A DNA stretch of 64,000 nucleotides from Betaproteobacteria bacterium (GTDB lineage Bacteria > Pseudomonadota > Gammaproteobacteria > Burkholderiales > Rhodocyclaceae): the NCBI GenBank assembly GCA_012026885.1, contig VEPL01000029.1, positions 372,001 to 436,000 of the forward strand, in the 5' to 3' direction. Of the stretch, positions 1 to 10,300 are shown one piece after another. The first letter of the stretch is position 1. Every line of letters starts with the position of its first letter. Under the pieces are notes generated by a model. That model made no database searches. It had not been told where the DNA came from and worked only from the letters and a program-made list of their open reading frames with translations. Made by a program: the position numbers and the translations under genes.

Positions 1-475
1 CCGACGAGAAATCGCCTTCATCGGCGTAGTAGGGTCCCTTGCGGTAACGGATGCGGTCGACCAGTTCGGGGATCAGGAAATTGAGGTCGGTGTAGCCCTG
101 CCCGTGGGCGTGGGTGGGCATGTTGACCGGCACGCCGGCGACCCAGGTCGCGAAATCGGTGCCGTGGTCGAGATTGAAGCCGCGCAGGAAATACTGGTTC
201 GCCTTGCCGTCGCCGGCATGCTGGGTGACGATCAGGCCCGGCACCATCTCCAGCGCTTCGCCCGGGCGCAGCAGCGGCACCGCCTCGAGGCGCTGGCCGG
301 AGACGACCCCCTCGCTGCCGGCCGTCGCCAGGCCCTCGAGGTTCCCGGCCCGGGCGCGGATCTCCACGGCCGACAGTTCGGTGGTCTCGTGTGCCCCCGC
401 CAGCCCGGCCAGGACAAAATATGACGAAATTCCAATTCGTCTTAACGTAACCCGCCACGGCACGATGGGCGCCAC
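1..475 (-). CDS. TonB-dependent outer-membrane receptor, N-terminal part (cut by window edge)
   Basis: The frame reads a signal-peptide-like start (hydrophobic SSYFVLAGLAGA), then a short region with ETTELSAVEIRA, then a plug domain with VPGLIVTQHAGDGKANQYFLRGFNLDHGTDF and a second plug block ending RYRKGPYYADEGDFSS. Both blocks are typical of TonB-dependent receptor plugs. The barrel lies beyond base 1. Two GTG starts are possible (475 or 463); a GGAAAG sequence lies upstream and fits the 463 start better by spacing. The gene follows the nickel permease by 13 bases on the same strand, so nickel or nickel-chelate uptake is the likely role. The substrate is inferred from context only. Confidence 0.82.
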   Translation of the reverse strand, partial: MAPIVPWRVTLRRIGISSYFVLAGLAGAHETTELSAVEIRARAGNLEGLATAGSEGVVSGQRLEAVPLLRPGEALEMVPGLIVTQHAGDGKANQYFLRGFNLDHGTDFATWVAGVPVNMPTHAHGQGYTDLNFLIPELVDRIRYRKGPYYADEGDFSS

Positions 476-488
476 GCTTTCCGGTGCC

Positions 489-1298
489 TCAGGCGGTTGC
501 CGGCCGCCGCGTGATACGGACCGCGAACGCGAAGCTGGCGGCGATCAGCACGACCAGGGCCGCGCCGAAGGCCAGTTCCTTGCCGTCGCTCCACGCGTCG
601 ACGGCCGGCGAGAGCAGGCGGGCGGCGCCGAAGGCGGCGACCAGGAGGCTGATGCCCGAGACGACCAGCCCCATGACGCGCGAGGCGACCAGCGCGATCT
701 GGTCGGCCCGTGCGATCAGGCGGGCGATCCAGAAACCGTTGATGCCGTCGGTCAGCAGCATGCCGGCGATGAACAGGCCGGCGAGCAGCAGCGCCTCGCG
801 CCAGCCGCCGAACTGGGTCGCGGTGAGCGCGAAGAAGGCCGCCTGCGACAGCGTGTCGAAGGAGAGCGCGAATAGGGCGCCGACCAGCGCGACGAGGGCG
901 GGATGCCCGGCGTGGCGCAGGCGGCCGAGCCAGCGCCCCTTGACGCCGACCGGGGCGACCAGCTCGTCGGGCGCCGCGCGCAGCACGGCGCCCAGGTTGA
1001 GCACGCCGAGCGCGACGAGGAAGCCGATCGAGATCAGCGCGCCGACCGTGGCGAACCAGCCCGGCACTGCCCAGTGTCCGGCCAGCGCCGACACGCCGAG
1101 CGCGATGGCCATGACCACGGCGCCATGCCCGAGCGAGAACAGGGTGCCGCACCAGCGCGCCAGCCGCGGCCGCGCGCGGGCATTGCAGCGCGTGAGGCCG
1201 TCGATGGTCGCCAGATGGTCGGCATCGAAGCCGTGTTTCATGCCGAGCACGAAGGTCAGGATGAGCAGCGAAAGCCAGTCGGCGGGCAGGTTATCCAT
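489..1298 (-). CDS. NiCoT-family nickel/cobalt permease
   Basis: A 269-residue inner-membrane protein with several hydrophobic segments. The NiCoT signature H-X4-DH is seen near the N-terminus as KHGFDADHLATIDG, and a second conserved block reads LFSLGHG. It imports nickel for [NiFe]-hydrogenase assembly. It lies at the 3' end of the hydrogenase regulatory cluster. A NikR-type dyad and a sigma-54-like element sit directly upstream of the start. The ATG at 1298 has no good Shine-Dalgarno sequence. Nickel rather than cobalt is inferred from the hydrogenase and nikR context. Confidence 0.88.
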   Translation of the reverse strand: MDNLPADWLSLLILTFVLGMKHGFDADHLATIDGLTRCNARARPRLARWCGTLFSLGHGAVVMAIALGVSALAGHWAVPGWFATVGALISIGFLVALGVLNLGAVLRAAPDELVAPVGVKGRWLGRLRHAGHPALVALVGALFALSFDTLSQAAFFALTATQFGGWREALLLAGLFIAGMLLTDGINGFWIARLIARADQIALVASRVMGLVVSGISLLVAAFGAARLLSPAVDAWSDGKELAFGAALVVLIAASFAFAVRITRRPATA

Positions 1299-1304
1299 GG
1301 GGGC

Positions 1305-1331
1305 GTATGAAGTTGTCGCAAGTCATCATAC
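1305..1331. promoter_or_regulatory. NikR operator-like dyad upstream of the nickel permease
   Basis: Perfect inverted arms GTATGA (1305-1310) and TCATAC (1326-1331) are separated by 15 bases. The Escherichia coli NikR operator has the same two arms with 16 bases between them. The dyad starts 7 bases upstream of the permease start codon and overlaps the expected transcription start, as a repressor site should. A nikR gene lies about 1.4 kb away in the same cluster. The one-base-shorter spacer is the only deviation. Confidence 0.72.
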
Positions 1332-1344
1332 AAGAGCCGTGCCA
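1329..1344 (-). promoter_or_regulatory. Sigma-54-like promoter element before the nickel permease
   Basis: On the minus strand TGGCACGGCTCTTGTA matches the -24/-12 consensus TGGCACG-N4-TTGCW except for T in place of C in the -12 GC. Transcription would start near 1317, about 20 bases before the ATG. The NikR-like dyad overlaps the -12 side. This would let the sigma-54 activator HoxA and the repressor NikR meet at one promoter. The damaged -12 GC lowers confidence. Confidence 0.45.
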
Positions 1345-1360
1345 AGGTCGTGCCCACTGA

Positions 1361-1392
1361 TTTTCATCGCTTTTTCGGGGTCGACCGCAACC
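1361..1392 (+). repeat. Short dispersed motif ending GTCGACCGCA, copy 1
   Basis: An ATTTTC block, a TTTTTCGGG block and then GTCGACCGCAACC. It lies between the nickel permease and hoxJ and is one of six similar stretches in the window. Confidence 0.55.
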
Positions 1393-1398
1393 GGGTGG

Positions 1399-2733
1399 TC
1401 AGCTGCTTTCCAGGGGCAGTGAAAGGATGAATTCCGCCCCGCCGCCGGGCCGGTTGGCGGCCGCCAGGCGACCGCCGTGCCGGTCGACGATGCCGTAACT
1501 GATCGACAACCCGAGCCCGGTGCCCTGGCCGACCGGCTTGGTCGTGAAGAAGGGCTCGAACAGGCGGCCGAGATGCTCGGGGGCGATGCCCGGCCCGTCG
1601 TCGGCGAAGCACAGTTCGACCATGCCGCCCGCCACGGCACCCGTCACCGTCAGGTGGCCGGCCGGCTGCGCGGCGGTCGCGTCGCAGGCGTTCTGCACCA
1701 GGTTCATCACCACCTGCTGCAGTTGCCCCGACGAACCCGGGCAACGCAGTCCGGGCGGCAGGTCGACGGCGACGGCGAAACGGGCCGGCGCGCTCTGCGT
1801 CACCCAGCGTACCGAGCGCTCGACCACCTCGTTGAGATCGACGCGCTCGGGCGTCGCCTTGTCCACCGCCGAGAAGCGCTTGAGGGCGTCGACGATGTCG
1901 CGCGTGCGCTCGGCGCCTTCGATCATGCCGTCGATCAGCGGCGTCATGTCGGCGAGCACGCGATCGATGCGCAGTTCGGCGCGCAGTGCCGCCAGACCGG
2001 GATCGGCTGCGGGTGCCGCGTGCACCGCGTTGAGGTAGGCCTGCAGGCGGTCGGCATAGCGGCGCAGCGACAGCACGTTGCCGAGCACGAAACTGATCGG
2101 GTTGTTCAACTCGTGCGCGACCCCGGCGACGAGGCGGCCGAGCGACACCATCTTCTCGGCGTGCAGCAGCTGGCCCTGCGTGCGCTTCAAGTCCTCGTGC
2201 GCCTGGCGCAGCGCCTGGTAGGCGCGGCGCAACTCGCCGACCGGACGCCCGGTGACCACCATGCCCATCAGCTTGCCTGTCTGCGAGATGCGCGGCGTGC
2301 AGTTCATCGACACCGGCACGCTCGAGCCATCCCCGGCGCGCAGGAACAGCTCGCGATCGTGTACGCCCTCATGGCCCCCATGGCGGAACAGGTCCTCGGC
2401 CTGCCGGCGCCCGTCGGCATCGGCGAAAAGCTCCCCGAGCGGCGTTTTTTCCAGATCGCCGGCCGACTTGCCGGTGACCCGGCACAGCGACGGATTGACC
2501 TCCTCGATGCGGCCGTGGCGGTCGCAGACGATCAGGATGTCGGACATCGACGCCAGCACGCTCTCGATGAACTGATGCGATTCCTCGAGCGCCGAATTCT
2601 TCTCCTCGAGCGCGACCTCGTACTGGAGGAGGTCGTTGTAGACCTCGTCCATCTTGCGGATGACCTCGATCCAGGCCTGCTCGCCTTCCGGCAGCGGCCC
2701 GGCCGGATTAGCGGGCGGGGCGGAAGTGGACAT
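1399..2733 (-). CDS. hoxJ: HoxJ/HupT-type PAS histidine kinase of the H2-sensing system
   Basis: 444 residues with no membrane segments, so probably cytoplasmic. An N-terminal coiled region leads to a PAS domain (about 55-165), a second coiled stretch, the H-box GVAHELNNPISF with phosphoacceptor His at about 207, and a HATPase domain with NLVQNACDA, DDGPGIAP and GTGLGLSIS. In Cupriavidus the equivalent kinase HoxJ works with the regulatory hydrogenase HoxBC and the activator HoxA. The order hoxA-hupU-hupV-(nikR)-hoxJ supports this assignment. The in-frame GTG at 2742 is possible but ATG 2733 is preferred. The start overlaps the end of nikR, suggesting translational coupling. Confidence 0.88.
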   Translation of the reverse strand: MSTSAPPANPAGPLPEGEQAWIEVIRKMDEVYNDLLQYEVALEEKNSALEESHQFIESVLASMSDILIVCDRHGRIEEVNPSLCRVTGKSAGDLEKTPLGELFADADGRRQAEDLFRHGGHEGVHDRELFLRAGDGSSVPVSMNCTPRISQTGKLMGMVVTGRPVGELRRAYQALRQAHEDLKRTQGQLLHAEKMVSLGRLVAGVAHELNNPISFVLGNVLSLRRYADRLQAYLNAVHAAPAADPGLAALRAELRIDRVLADMTPLIDGMIEGAERTRDIVDALKRFSAVDKATPERVDLNEVVERSVRWVTQSAPARFAVAVDLPPGLRCPGSSGQLQQVVMNLVQNACDATAAQPAGHLTVTGAVAGGMVELCFADDGPGIAPEHLGRLFEPFFTTKPVGQGTGLGLSISYGIVDRHGGRLAAANRPGGGAEFILSLPLESS

Positions 2734-3172
2734 GCTCGGCACCGTGGTCGTTATGGGCGTGATGGTGTTCCGCCTCGAGCGCGATGACGTTGAGACGGCC
2801 GTGGCGCACCCCGCGCTCGGCGATCAGCGCCTCGGCGAAGCGGCGCACGGCCGCGGTCTCGCCCTTGAGGATGACGGTCTCGAGGCAGTTCTCGTGGTCG
2901 AGATGGCTGTGCATGGCCGCCACCGTCAGGTCGTGGTGGGCATGCTGCAAGGCGGTCAGCCGCTCTGCCAGCTCGCGCTCGTGGTGATTGAAGACGTAGC
3001 TCAGGTTGGCGACGCAATGGCCTGCCGGATCGCCGCGTTGGCGGTCGCTCTCGAGCGCCGCGCGGACCAGGTCGCGCACGGCCTCCGAGCGGTTGCGATA
3101 GCCGCGCCCGGCAATCAGCGCATCGAATTGCGTCGCCAGGGCGGCATCGATCGAAATGGTGAAGCGTTCCAT
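2708..3172 (-). CDS. nikR: NikR nickel-responsive repressor
   Basis: 154 residues. The N-terminal ribbon-helix-helix domain reads MERFTISIDAALATQFD and then RNRSEAVRDLVR. The C-terminal ACT-like domain carries the nickel-site residues in NHHERELAERL and MHSHLDHENCLE, with the expected His/His/Cys pattern. The His-rich tail (HHHAHNDHGAEHVH) is an extra. NikR binds DNA when loaded with Ni(II) and shuts down nickel import. It sits between hupV and hoxJ inside the H2-sensing operon, which is an unusual place. Its most likely target is the dyad at 1305-1331. Confidence 0.93.
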   Translation of the reverse strand: MERFTISIDAALATQFDALIAGRGYRNRSEAVRDLVRAALESDRQRGDPAGHCVANLSYVFNHHERELAERLTALQHAHHDLTVAAMHSHLDHENCLETVILKGETAAVRRFAEALIAERGVRHGRLNVIALEAEHHHAHNDHGAEHVHFRPAR

Positions 3173-3193
3173 GGTTCCTCCCGATCCGAGCCG

Positions 3194-4612
3194 TCAATGC
3201 ACCGTGCACACCATGCACGGATCGAAGGAGCGGACCACATGCTGCACCGTCGGCAGCGCGCCGTCGCCGGCCGGCAGGCCGACCAGTGCCGCCTCGAGCG
3301 GTCCCGGCAGGCCGGCCGCATCGCGCGGCGAAAAGTTCCAGGTGGTCGGCGCGATGATCTGGTAGCGCTCGATGCGCCCGCGCCGGAGGCTCAGCCAGTG
3401 CCCGAGGCTGCCGCGCGCCGCCTCGACGAGGCCGGCGGCTTCGCCCGATTCGGGCAGCTCGGCGCTGAAGCAGAAGGGTTCGCCGGGCACCAGGGCGCGC
3501 ACCCAGGCTTCCATGTGCGGGACCAGCATCGCCAGCTCGACCATGCGGGCGGTGATGCGGGCGGTCACACTGGCGCCGTGGCGCGCGACGAAATCGACGA
3601 GCAGGGGATGGCCGGCAACCATCTGCCTGGCCAGCGCACCGGTCTCGAACGCCTCGCCCGCATAGCGCGGCGCCTTGCACCAGGTGTATGCGCCCGCCTT
3701 GTCGGCGGCGACCACGGTTTCGCCCTGCGCCGGCGGACGCGGGTCACCGTCGATCAGCCAGGCATGGCTGACGTCCTCGCGGACTCTGGCCACATCCAGG
3801 TTGTCGACCGCACCTGCCTGCCAGGTACCCGCCGGGTAGAGGCCGTAGGCGCCGAAGGACAGGAAGCGGTCGCCGGCACGACCGCAGCGCGCCAGGCCCA
3901 GGTCGGCGGCAGCACGCAGGAAACGCGGAAAATCGGCGGCACGCCCGGCCGCCCAGGTATCGAGTTCATCGACGTGCGCCAATGCGGCAAAGGCCTCGAG
4001 GCGGTCGCCGAACAGCGTGCCCTCGAGGAAACCGCGGAACTCGCGCAACAGGGCGAGCACACGGATGCGCTCGGCCACCGTCAGCGCCCGCGTGCTGCCG
4101 CCCGGCTGCAGCGCCAGCGTGTGCGGCCAGCGCCCGGCGAGGAAGCCGAGCAGGTTGAGAAAGCGGGCGCGAGTGCGCAGCAATTCGGGCGCCGCAGCAC
4201 CATCGACCGCGCGGAAGCGCGGCGCCAGCTCGCCATGCCAGGGCCGCCCGGCGTAGGCCGGCCGCGCGAAGTCGGGCATGAAGAACAGGTAGAAATGACT
4301 GAGGTGGTCGGCGAGGTTCTCGACCGCCTGGATCAGGTGGCGCGCGAGCACGCCATTGGGCGGCGGCGCGACGCCGGCCAGCGCCGCCAGTGCCGTGGCG
4401 GCAGCGGCGGACTGGGCGACCGAACAGATGCCGCAGATGCGCGGCACGATGACCAGCGCATCGGCCGGCGGACGGCCGACGAGGATCTGCTCGAAGCCGC
4501 GGAACAGCGGCGAATTGACGCGCGCGGCGGCGACCTGCCCGGATTCGACGTCCAGGCTCACTTCGAGATCGCCCTCGACGCGATTGAACGGCCCGACGAC
4601 GATGCGGCTCAC
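3194..4612 (-). CDS. hupV: Regulatory (H2-sensing) [NiFe]-hydrogenase large subunit
   Basis: 472 residues with both active-site cysteine pairs: RICGICSVAQ near the N-terminus and DPCMVCTVH at the very end. The protein stops directly at that final His. The C-terminal peptide that maturation proteases remove from catalytic large subunits is missing, as is characteristic of HupV/HoxC sensors. The GTG start overlaps the hupU stop (GTGA). With HupU it senses H2 and controls the kinase HoxJ. It is cytoplasmic, since HupU has no Tat signal. Confidence 0.93.
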   Translation of the reverse strand: MSRIVVGPFNRVEGDLEVSLDVESGQVAAARVNSPLFRGFEQILVGRPPADALVIVPRICGICSVAQSAAAATALAALAGVAPPPNGVLARHLIQAVENLADHLSHFYLFFMPDFARPAYAGRPWHGELAPRFRAVDGAAAPELLRTRARFLNLLGFLAGRWPHTLALQPGGSTRALTVAERIRVLALLREFRGFLEGTLFGDRLEAFAALAHVDELDTWAAGRAADFPRFLRAAADLGLARCGRAGDRFLSFGAYGLYPAGTWQAGAVDNLDVARVREDVSHAWLIDGDPRPPAQGETVVAADKAGAYTWCKAPRYAGEAFETGALARQMVAGHPLLVDFVARHGASVTARITARMVELAMLVPHMEAWVRALVPGEPFCFSAELPESGEAAGLVEAARGSLGHWLSLRRGRIERYQIIAPTTWNFSPRDAAGLPGPLEAALVGLPAGDGALPTVQHVVRSFDPCMVCTVH

Positions 4613-5615
4613 TTGCCGCCTTTTTTCAGCAGCGGCCGCACGACCGGGTGGTCGGACTGCGCGTTCTCGCGCACCCGCTTCGGCGTCGCCGACTTGGACA
4701 GCGCGGCGAGCGCGACGAACCAGGCCTTCGGCATGTCGACCGGCAGGCCAACCGGGATGCCGGCGACCTTGTGGGTTTCCTGGAAGGCATGGCCGGGCGC
4801 CTCGAATCCCGGCTCGGTGCAGGCGATGCAGGCATAGCCGCCGCGCAGGCAGGAGCCGCTGCCGTTCCACAGGCGCAGGTTGCAGTCGGCGTGCGCCTGC
4901 GTTCCCCGGCAACCGAGGTTCTCCATCAGGCAGCCGAGGTCGGAATGCTTCTGCGCGCTGGCCTTGAACTCGTAGTACTCGTTGCGCGCACAGGCATGGT
5001 GGACGAGTTGTTCGGCATAGAGCAGGGGGCGCCCGAAGCCATCGAGGTCGGCTGCGGTCAACCCCTCCAGCGCCGCTTTTTCCAGCGTATCGACCAGCCA
5101 GCCGGGGTGGATCGGGCAGCCGGCGATGTTGACCACCGGCAGGCCTGACCCGCTGCGAAAATCCTCGCCGAGCAGGCCGCCCGGTTCGTCGGTCTCGTAC
5201 TGCAAACCGCAGGCCTCGAGCGGGTTGCCCGGCGTACTCGCCGAGAAGCCGCCCCACGCCGAGCAGGCGCCGACCGCGAAAACCCAGCGCGCCCGTGCCG
5301 CCAGGCGCGCCGCCCAGTCGGCCAGCGGCCGGCCGTCGCCGGACATGAGATGGAAGCGGCCGCTGCCGTTGGGGCCGCGCAACAGCGCCCCCTCGATGCA
5401 CAGCGCCTCGAAGGGGCGACGGCCTTCGGCACAATCGTCGAGGATCTGCAGGGCCTCGGCGCCGCTCGCCTCGGACAGCGCCGGATGCCAGACGAACTCG
5501 ATGCCGGCGTCGCGCAGTTCGTCGAACAGCGGACGCGGCTCGGCACAGAGGAGCGACTGGGTGCAGCCGCCGCAGCCGCCGCTCTGCAGCCAGACTACGC
5601 GGAACGACGCCGCGG

Positions 5616-5619
<4 letters not shown>
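4609..5619 (-). CDS. hupU: Regulatory (H2-sensing) [NiFe]-hydrogenase small subunit
   Basis: 336 residues. It starts directly with mature-type sequence (MTAASFRVVWLQSGGCGGC) and has no twin-arginine signal, as in HupU/HoxB sensors. Iron-sulfur ligands are visible in SGGCGGCTQS, VGACSAWGG, IAGCPIHPG, and the C-terminal CNLRLWNGSGSCLRGGYAC and CTEPGFE motifs. The start ATG overlaps the hoxA stop (ATGA), and its stop overlaps the hupV GTG, so the three genes are translationally coupled. It carries electrons from the HupV active site to its partner proteins within the sensor. Confidence 0.92.
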
Positions 5620-7093
<1,474 letters not shown>

Positions 7094-7097
<4 letters not shown>

Positions 7098-8770
7098 GCC
7101 GGAATCCTCCAGTCGAGGTCGCGGTGGCGGGCGAGGTGGCGCGGCGTCCAGGAGTGCGGCGAGCGCGCCACGAAATGATAGCGCGCCACGTGATACGACG
7201 GGTCGAAGCCGTAGAAATTGCGCCGCATCTCGGCCAGTTCCTCGGCACGGTAAGCAGCGAGCGGCTTGACTGCCTCGTCCGCCGCTCGTTTGTCGCCCTT
7301 TACCTGCAACTTGCCGGCAAAATCGCCGGCGTTCGCCAACTCGGCCGCGCGCCGCGCGACATCGACGCTGAAACCGGGCGCCGGCAGGCAGGCGTCGTAG
7401 AAACCGAGCGCGACTGATTCGGGCGCCGTCATCGGCAGGCGCCGGCGCATGATGGCCGCCGCGCCGTCGCTACCTACCCGCGGCGGCAACAAATAGGTCC
7501 AGAACTCGGAACCGAACAGGTTGCCCATGTTGCGGTAGTGCGGATTGAGCATGACGCCGTCGCGCACCCAGACGAAATCGGCGGCACGCGCGAGGAAACA
7601 GCCGCCGGCGCCGGCATTGCCGCCGACCGCCGCGACCGTGAGCTGGGATTCACAGCGCAGGATGGCCTCGGCGAGGTCGTCGATGGCGTTGATGTTGGCC
7701 CACGACTCGTCGGACGGACTGTCCGCCGCCTCGATGGTGTTCAGGTGGATCCCGTTCGACCAGAAGTCGGCCCCGCCCTGCAGCACGATGACCCGGGTCG
7801 GCCGCGCGGTCGCCCAGCGGAAGGCCGCGGCCAGGCGGTTGCACTGGGCCGTGCTCATGGCGCCGTTGTAGAACTCGAAGGCGAGGAAGCCGACGCCTTC
7901 CGCCTCGCTGTAGGCGATGTCCTGCCAGCCCGGCTCGGGCTGACGCCACCAGCTGGCGAGCGGCGCCTCGGGCAGCCTTGCCGATTCCGGGAAAGCGAGT
8001 GTCGCCGGCAGCTTGATGCCGCCGCTGCGGCGCACATGGCCGATCCACACGGCGCCGTCGGCCGTCGCCCGGCAAATGGCTGTTTCGCGCCGCGCCAGCA
8101 GTTCTCCCGGCACGCCACGCAACGTCGCTTCCGGCCAGGCATCGAACAGATGGCAAGGCTCGCCGAACAACATGTCGGCGACGCCGGGGAAGCCGTCGGC
8201 GGCATGGATGCGCGCCAGCACGGCGGCGGCCCCCATCCGTTGCCAGTCGATCGCCCGGTCGGCCTGGCGCATCGGAGCGTGCGCCGCGCCGGCCACGCGC
8301 TGCGGCACGAAATTGCCGGCCTGAATGCGGTCGACCGCGACAAGCACCGCCGCAACGGCCGCCTCCGTGACCTCGCTTCGGTACAGAGAGGCCTTGCGCG
8401 CAACGCGCATCGGGAAGCGCATCGAAGCCCAGACGGGGCCGGCATCCATCTCGGCTTCGGCCTGGAGCACGGTCACGCCCCACGCGTCGCGTACGCCCTG
8501 TACCGCCCAATCGAGTGCCGACGGACCGCGATCGCCCGGAATGCCCGGGTGAACGATGAAGCAGGGAACACGCGACCAAACCGACTCGGGAATGGCTCGC
8601 TTGAGATACGGGGCCAGGACCAGATGCGGCCGGAAGAGGGAAACTGCCTCCTCGGTCACCGCGTCGGCGATGTCGAATTCGACACTGAGATCGTGGCTGC
8701 GAGCCGCCAGTTCGCGATGAATGCGCTGAACAAGGCTGTTGAAGCTGTGGGCGAGGAGCAGGATACGCAT
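7094..8770 (-). CDS. hypX: HypX, CO-ligand synthesis for the [NiFe] centre
   Basis: 558 residues with two domains. The N-terminal half resembles formyl-tetrahydrofolate hydrolases/transferases (HPGIPGDRGPSALDWA). The C-terminal half is crotonase-like (oxyanion-hole region VGGNAGAGGCFLA). In oxic conditions HypX makes the active-site CO from N10-formyl-tetrahydrofolate. Its presence implies hydrogenase maturation in air. As in Cupriavidus it directly precedes hoxA. Because a divergent small gene lies upstream, hypX must start its own transcript from 8771-8934. No clear sigma-54 or FNR site was found there. Confidence 0.92.
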
Positions 8771-8934
8771 GCCGTTCGGGTATTTTTCGTTTATCTGCCT
8801 GGAATAACCACAGTGTTTTCAAGGGTTTCGGCGGAGCATAATCCGCAGAAATGTCTGGTTATGCCTTTCGCGATATTTTTCAACCACTTGCATTCGGCTA
8901 GGATGATCAGCAAAGAAATCAGGGAGAACCAATC

Positions 8935-9144
8935 ATGCAACGACAACCTCGCAGCGGCACGCCGAGCCGAACCGCCGCACGTCATCATGTAGCGCGCCCC
9001 GAATACACCGCTGCCGTCCGCTATCTCGACGGTCGCAGCGAAATTTTCCATGTGCGCAATGCCAACGGCCTTGCCGATGCACGCGAGGTCGTCCTCGGCG
9101 AACTCGACGACGTCTTTTCGATCCTGATCGCGCGCCGCCACTGA
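8935..9144 (+). CDS. Small protein of unknown function beside hypX
   Basis: 69 residues, divergent from hypX and convergent with hypE. A good ribosome site (AGGGAGA) lies 8 bases before the ATG. The N-terminus is basic; the core reads YTAAVRYLDGRSEIFHVRNA followed by an acidic-hydrophobic end VLGELDDVFSILIARRH, which looks like a small alpha/beta fold. No signal peptide, metal motif or membrane segment is visible. I do not recognise the family. It breaks an otherwise single-strand hydrogenase cluster. The overlapping reverse frame (8791-9141) has no such start signal and is taken as a shadow. Confidence 0.7.
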   Translation: MQRQPRSGTPSRTAARHHVARPEYTAAVRYLDGRSEIFHVRNANGLADAREVVLGELDDVFSILIARRH

Positions 9145-9153
9145 GCGTCCCGG

Positions 9154-10200
9154 TCAGCAGATGCGGGGCAACTGGTCCCCGCTGAGCCAGTCGACGATGC
9201 GCCGGCCGCCGAAGGCAGTCGCCATCTGAACGAAATGGTGGTCATCGGTGTGCACTTCGCCGATGCACGATGCAGCGACGCCGAGGGGATGCGCGTGCAT
9301 CACCGACAAAACCATGTTGGCATCCCGTTCGGCACAGATAACTACCAGTTTTCCTTCGTTCGCAACATAAAGCGGGTCGAGACCGAGCAACTCGCAGGCC
9401 GCCGCCACCGCCGGCTGCACCGGCAAGGCCTTTTCCTGCACGAGCATCCCGACGCCGGACTGGCGGGCAATCTCGTTCAGGGTCGTGGCCAGGCCACCAC
9501 GCGTCGGGTCGCGCAGAACACGGACGTCGGCGCCGGTCGCCAGTATGGCCTCGACCAATCCGTGCAGCGCCGCGCTGTCGGAAACGATGGGGGCGTCGAA
9601 GCCGAGGCTTTCGCGCTCGGCCATGATCGCCATGCCGTGGTCACCGAGCGTACCCGAGACGAGGATGGCATCGCCCGGTCGTGCCCGCCGCCCCGACAGT
9701 TCGCGCCCCGGCGGCACGACGCCGACGCCGGTGGTCGTGATGAAGACACCATCGCCCTTGCCGCGCTCGACGACCTTGGTGTCGCCGGTCACAATCGGCA
9801 CACCGGCAGCCTTCGCAGCCGCCGCCATGCTCTGCACGATGTGCCCCAGTTCGGCGAGGCTGAACCCTTCTTCGAGGATGAAGGCAGCCGATAGCCACAG
9901 CGGCCTGGCGCCCATCACGGCCACGTCGTTGATCGTGCCATGCACGGACAAGGAACCGATGTCCCCGCCGGGAAAGAACAGCGGCGAGACGACATGCGCG
10001 TCGGTCGCCATGACCAGCCGCCCCTCGCCCGGCGCCGGCAGCACGGCACCATCGTCGCCCTGGCCGAGATATTCGTTGCCGAGATGCCGCGCGAACAGTT
10101 CCTCGATCAACTGCGCCATCGCCCGGCCACCCGAGCCGTGGGCGAGGTCGACCTGGCCGTGCTTGATGTCGAGGGGGCGGACGTAGTTATTGCGGGTCAT
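9154..10200 (-). CDS. hypE: HypE, hydrogenase cyanide-ligand maturation protein
   Basis: 348 residues. The N-terminus has the HypE block LAHGSGGRAMAQLIEELF and the ATP-binding part is AIR-synthase-like (GDTKVVERGKGDGVFI). The protein ends in the conserved PRIC, whose cysteine accepts the carbamoyl group from HypF and is dehydrated to thiocyanate. HypE then passes cyanide to HypC-HypD. It is separated from hypD by a repeat element (10301-10763). No Shine-Dalgarno sequence is visible before the ATG at 10200, so expression after the element's arrival is uncertain. Confidence 0.93.
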   Translation of the reverse strand: MTRNNYVRPLDIKHGQVDLAHGSGGRAMAQLIEELFARHLGNEYLGQGDDGAVLPAPGEGRLVMATDAHVVSPLFFPGGDIGSLSVHGTINDVAVMGARPLWLSAAFILEEGFSLAELGHIVQSMAAAAKAAGVPIVTGDTKVVERGKGDGVFITTTGVGVVPPGRELSGRRARPGDAILVSGTLGDHGMAIMAERESLGFDAPIVSDSAALHGLVEAILATGADVRVLRDPTRGGLATTLNEIARQSGVGMLVQEKALPVQPAVAAACELLGLDPLYVANEGKLVVICAERDANMVLSVMHAHPLGVAASCIGEVHTDDHHFVQMATAFGGRRIVDWLSGDQLPRIC

Positions 10201-10300
10201 GGGGTGGTGGTTTTTGCGATGCGGGTTGTTTGAGTGAGCGCCGGTTTCCGCGCCGGACGCGCGGGTGTTTGCTGAACCGCCGGGTTCCGCCGCTGACCGG

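Noticed and set aside
2654..4837. A 727-codon open frame on the plus strand opposite hoxJ, nikR and hupV
   Set aside because: It is a shadow: high-GC genes leave long open antisense frames. It shows no protein motif or ribosome site, while the minus-strand genes have clear family motifs.
8791..9141. 116-codon frame opposite the small gene upstream of hypX
   Set aside because: No ribosome site, and it covers the hypX promoter region. The plus-strand frame has a good start signal.
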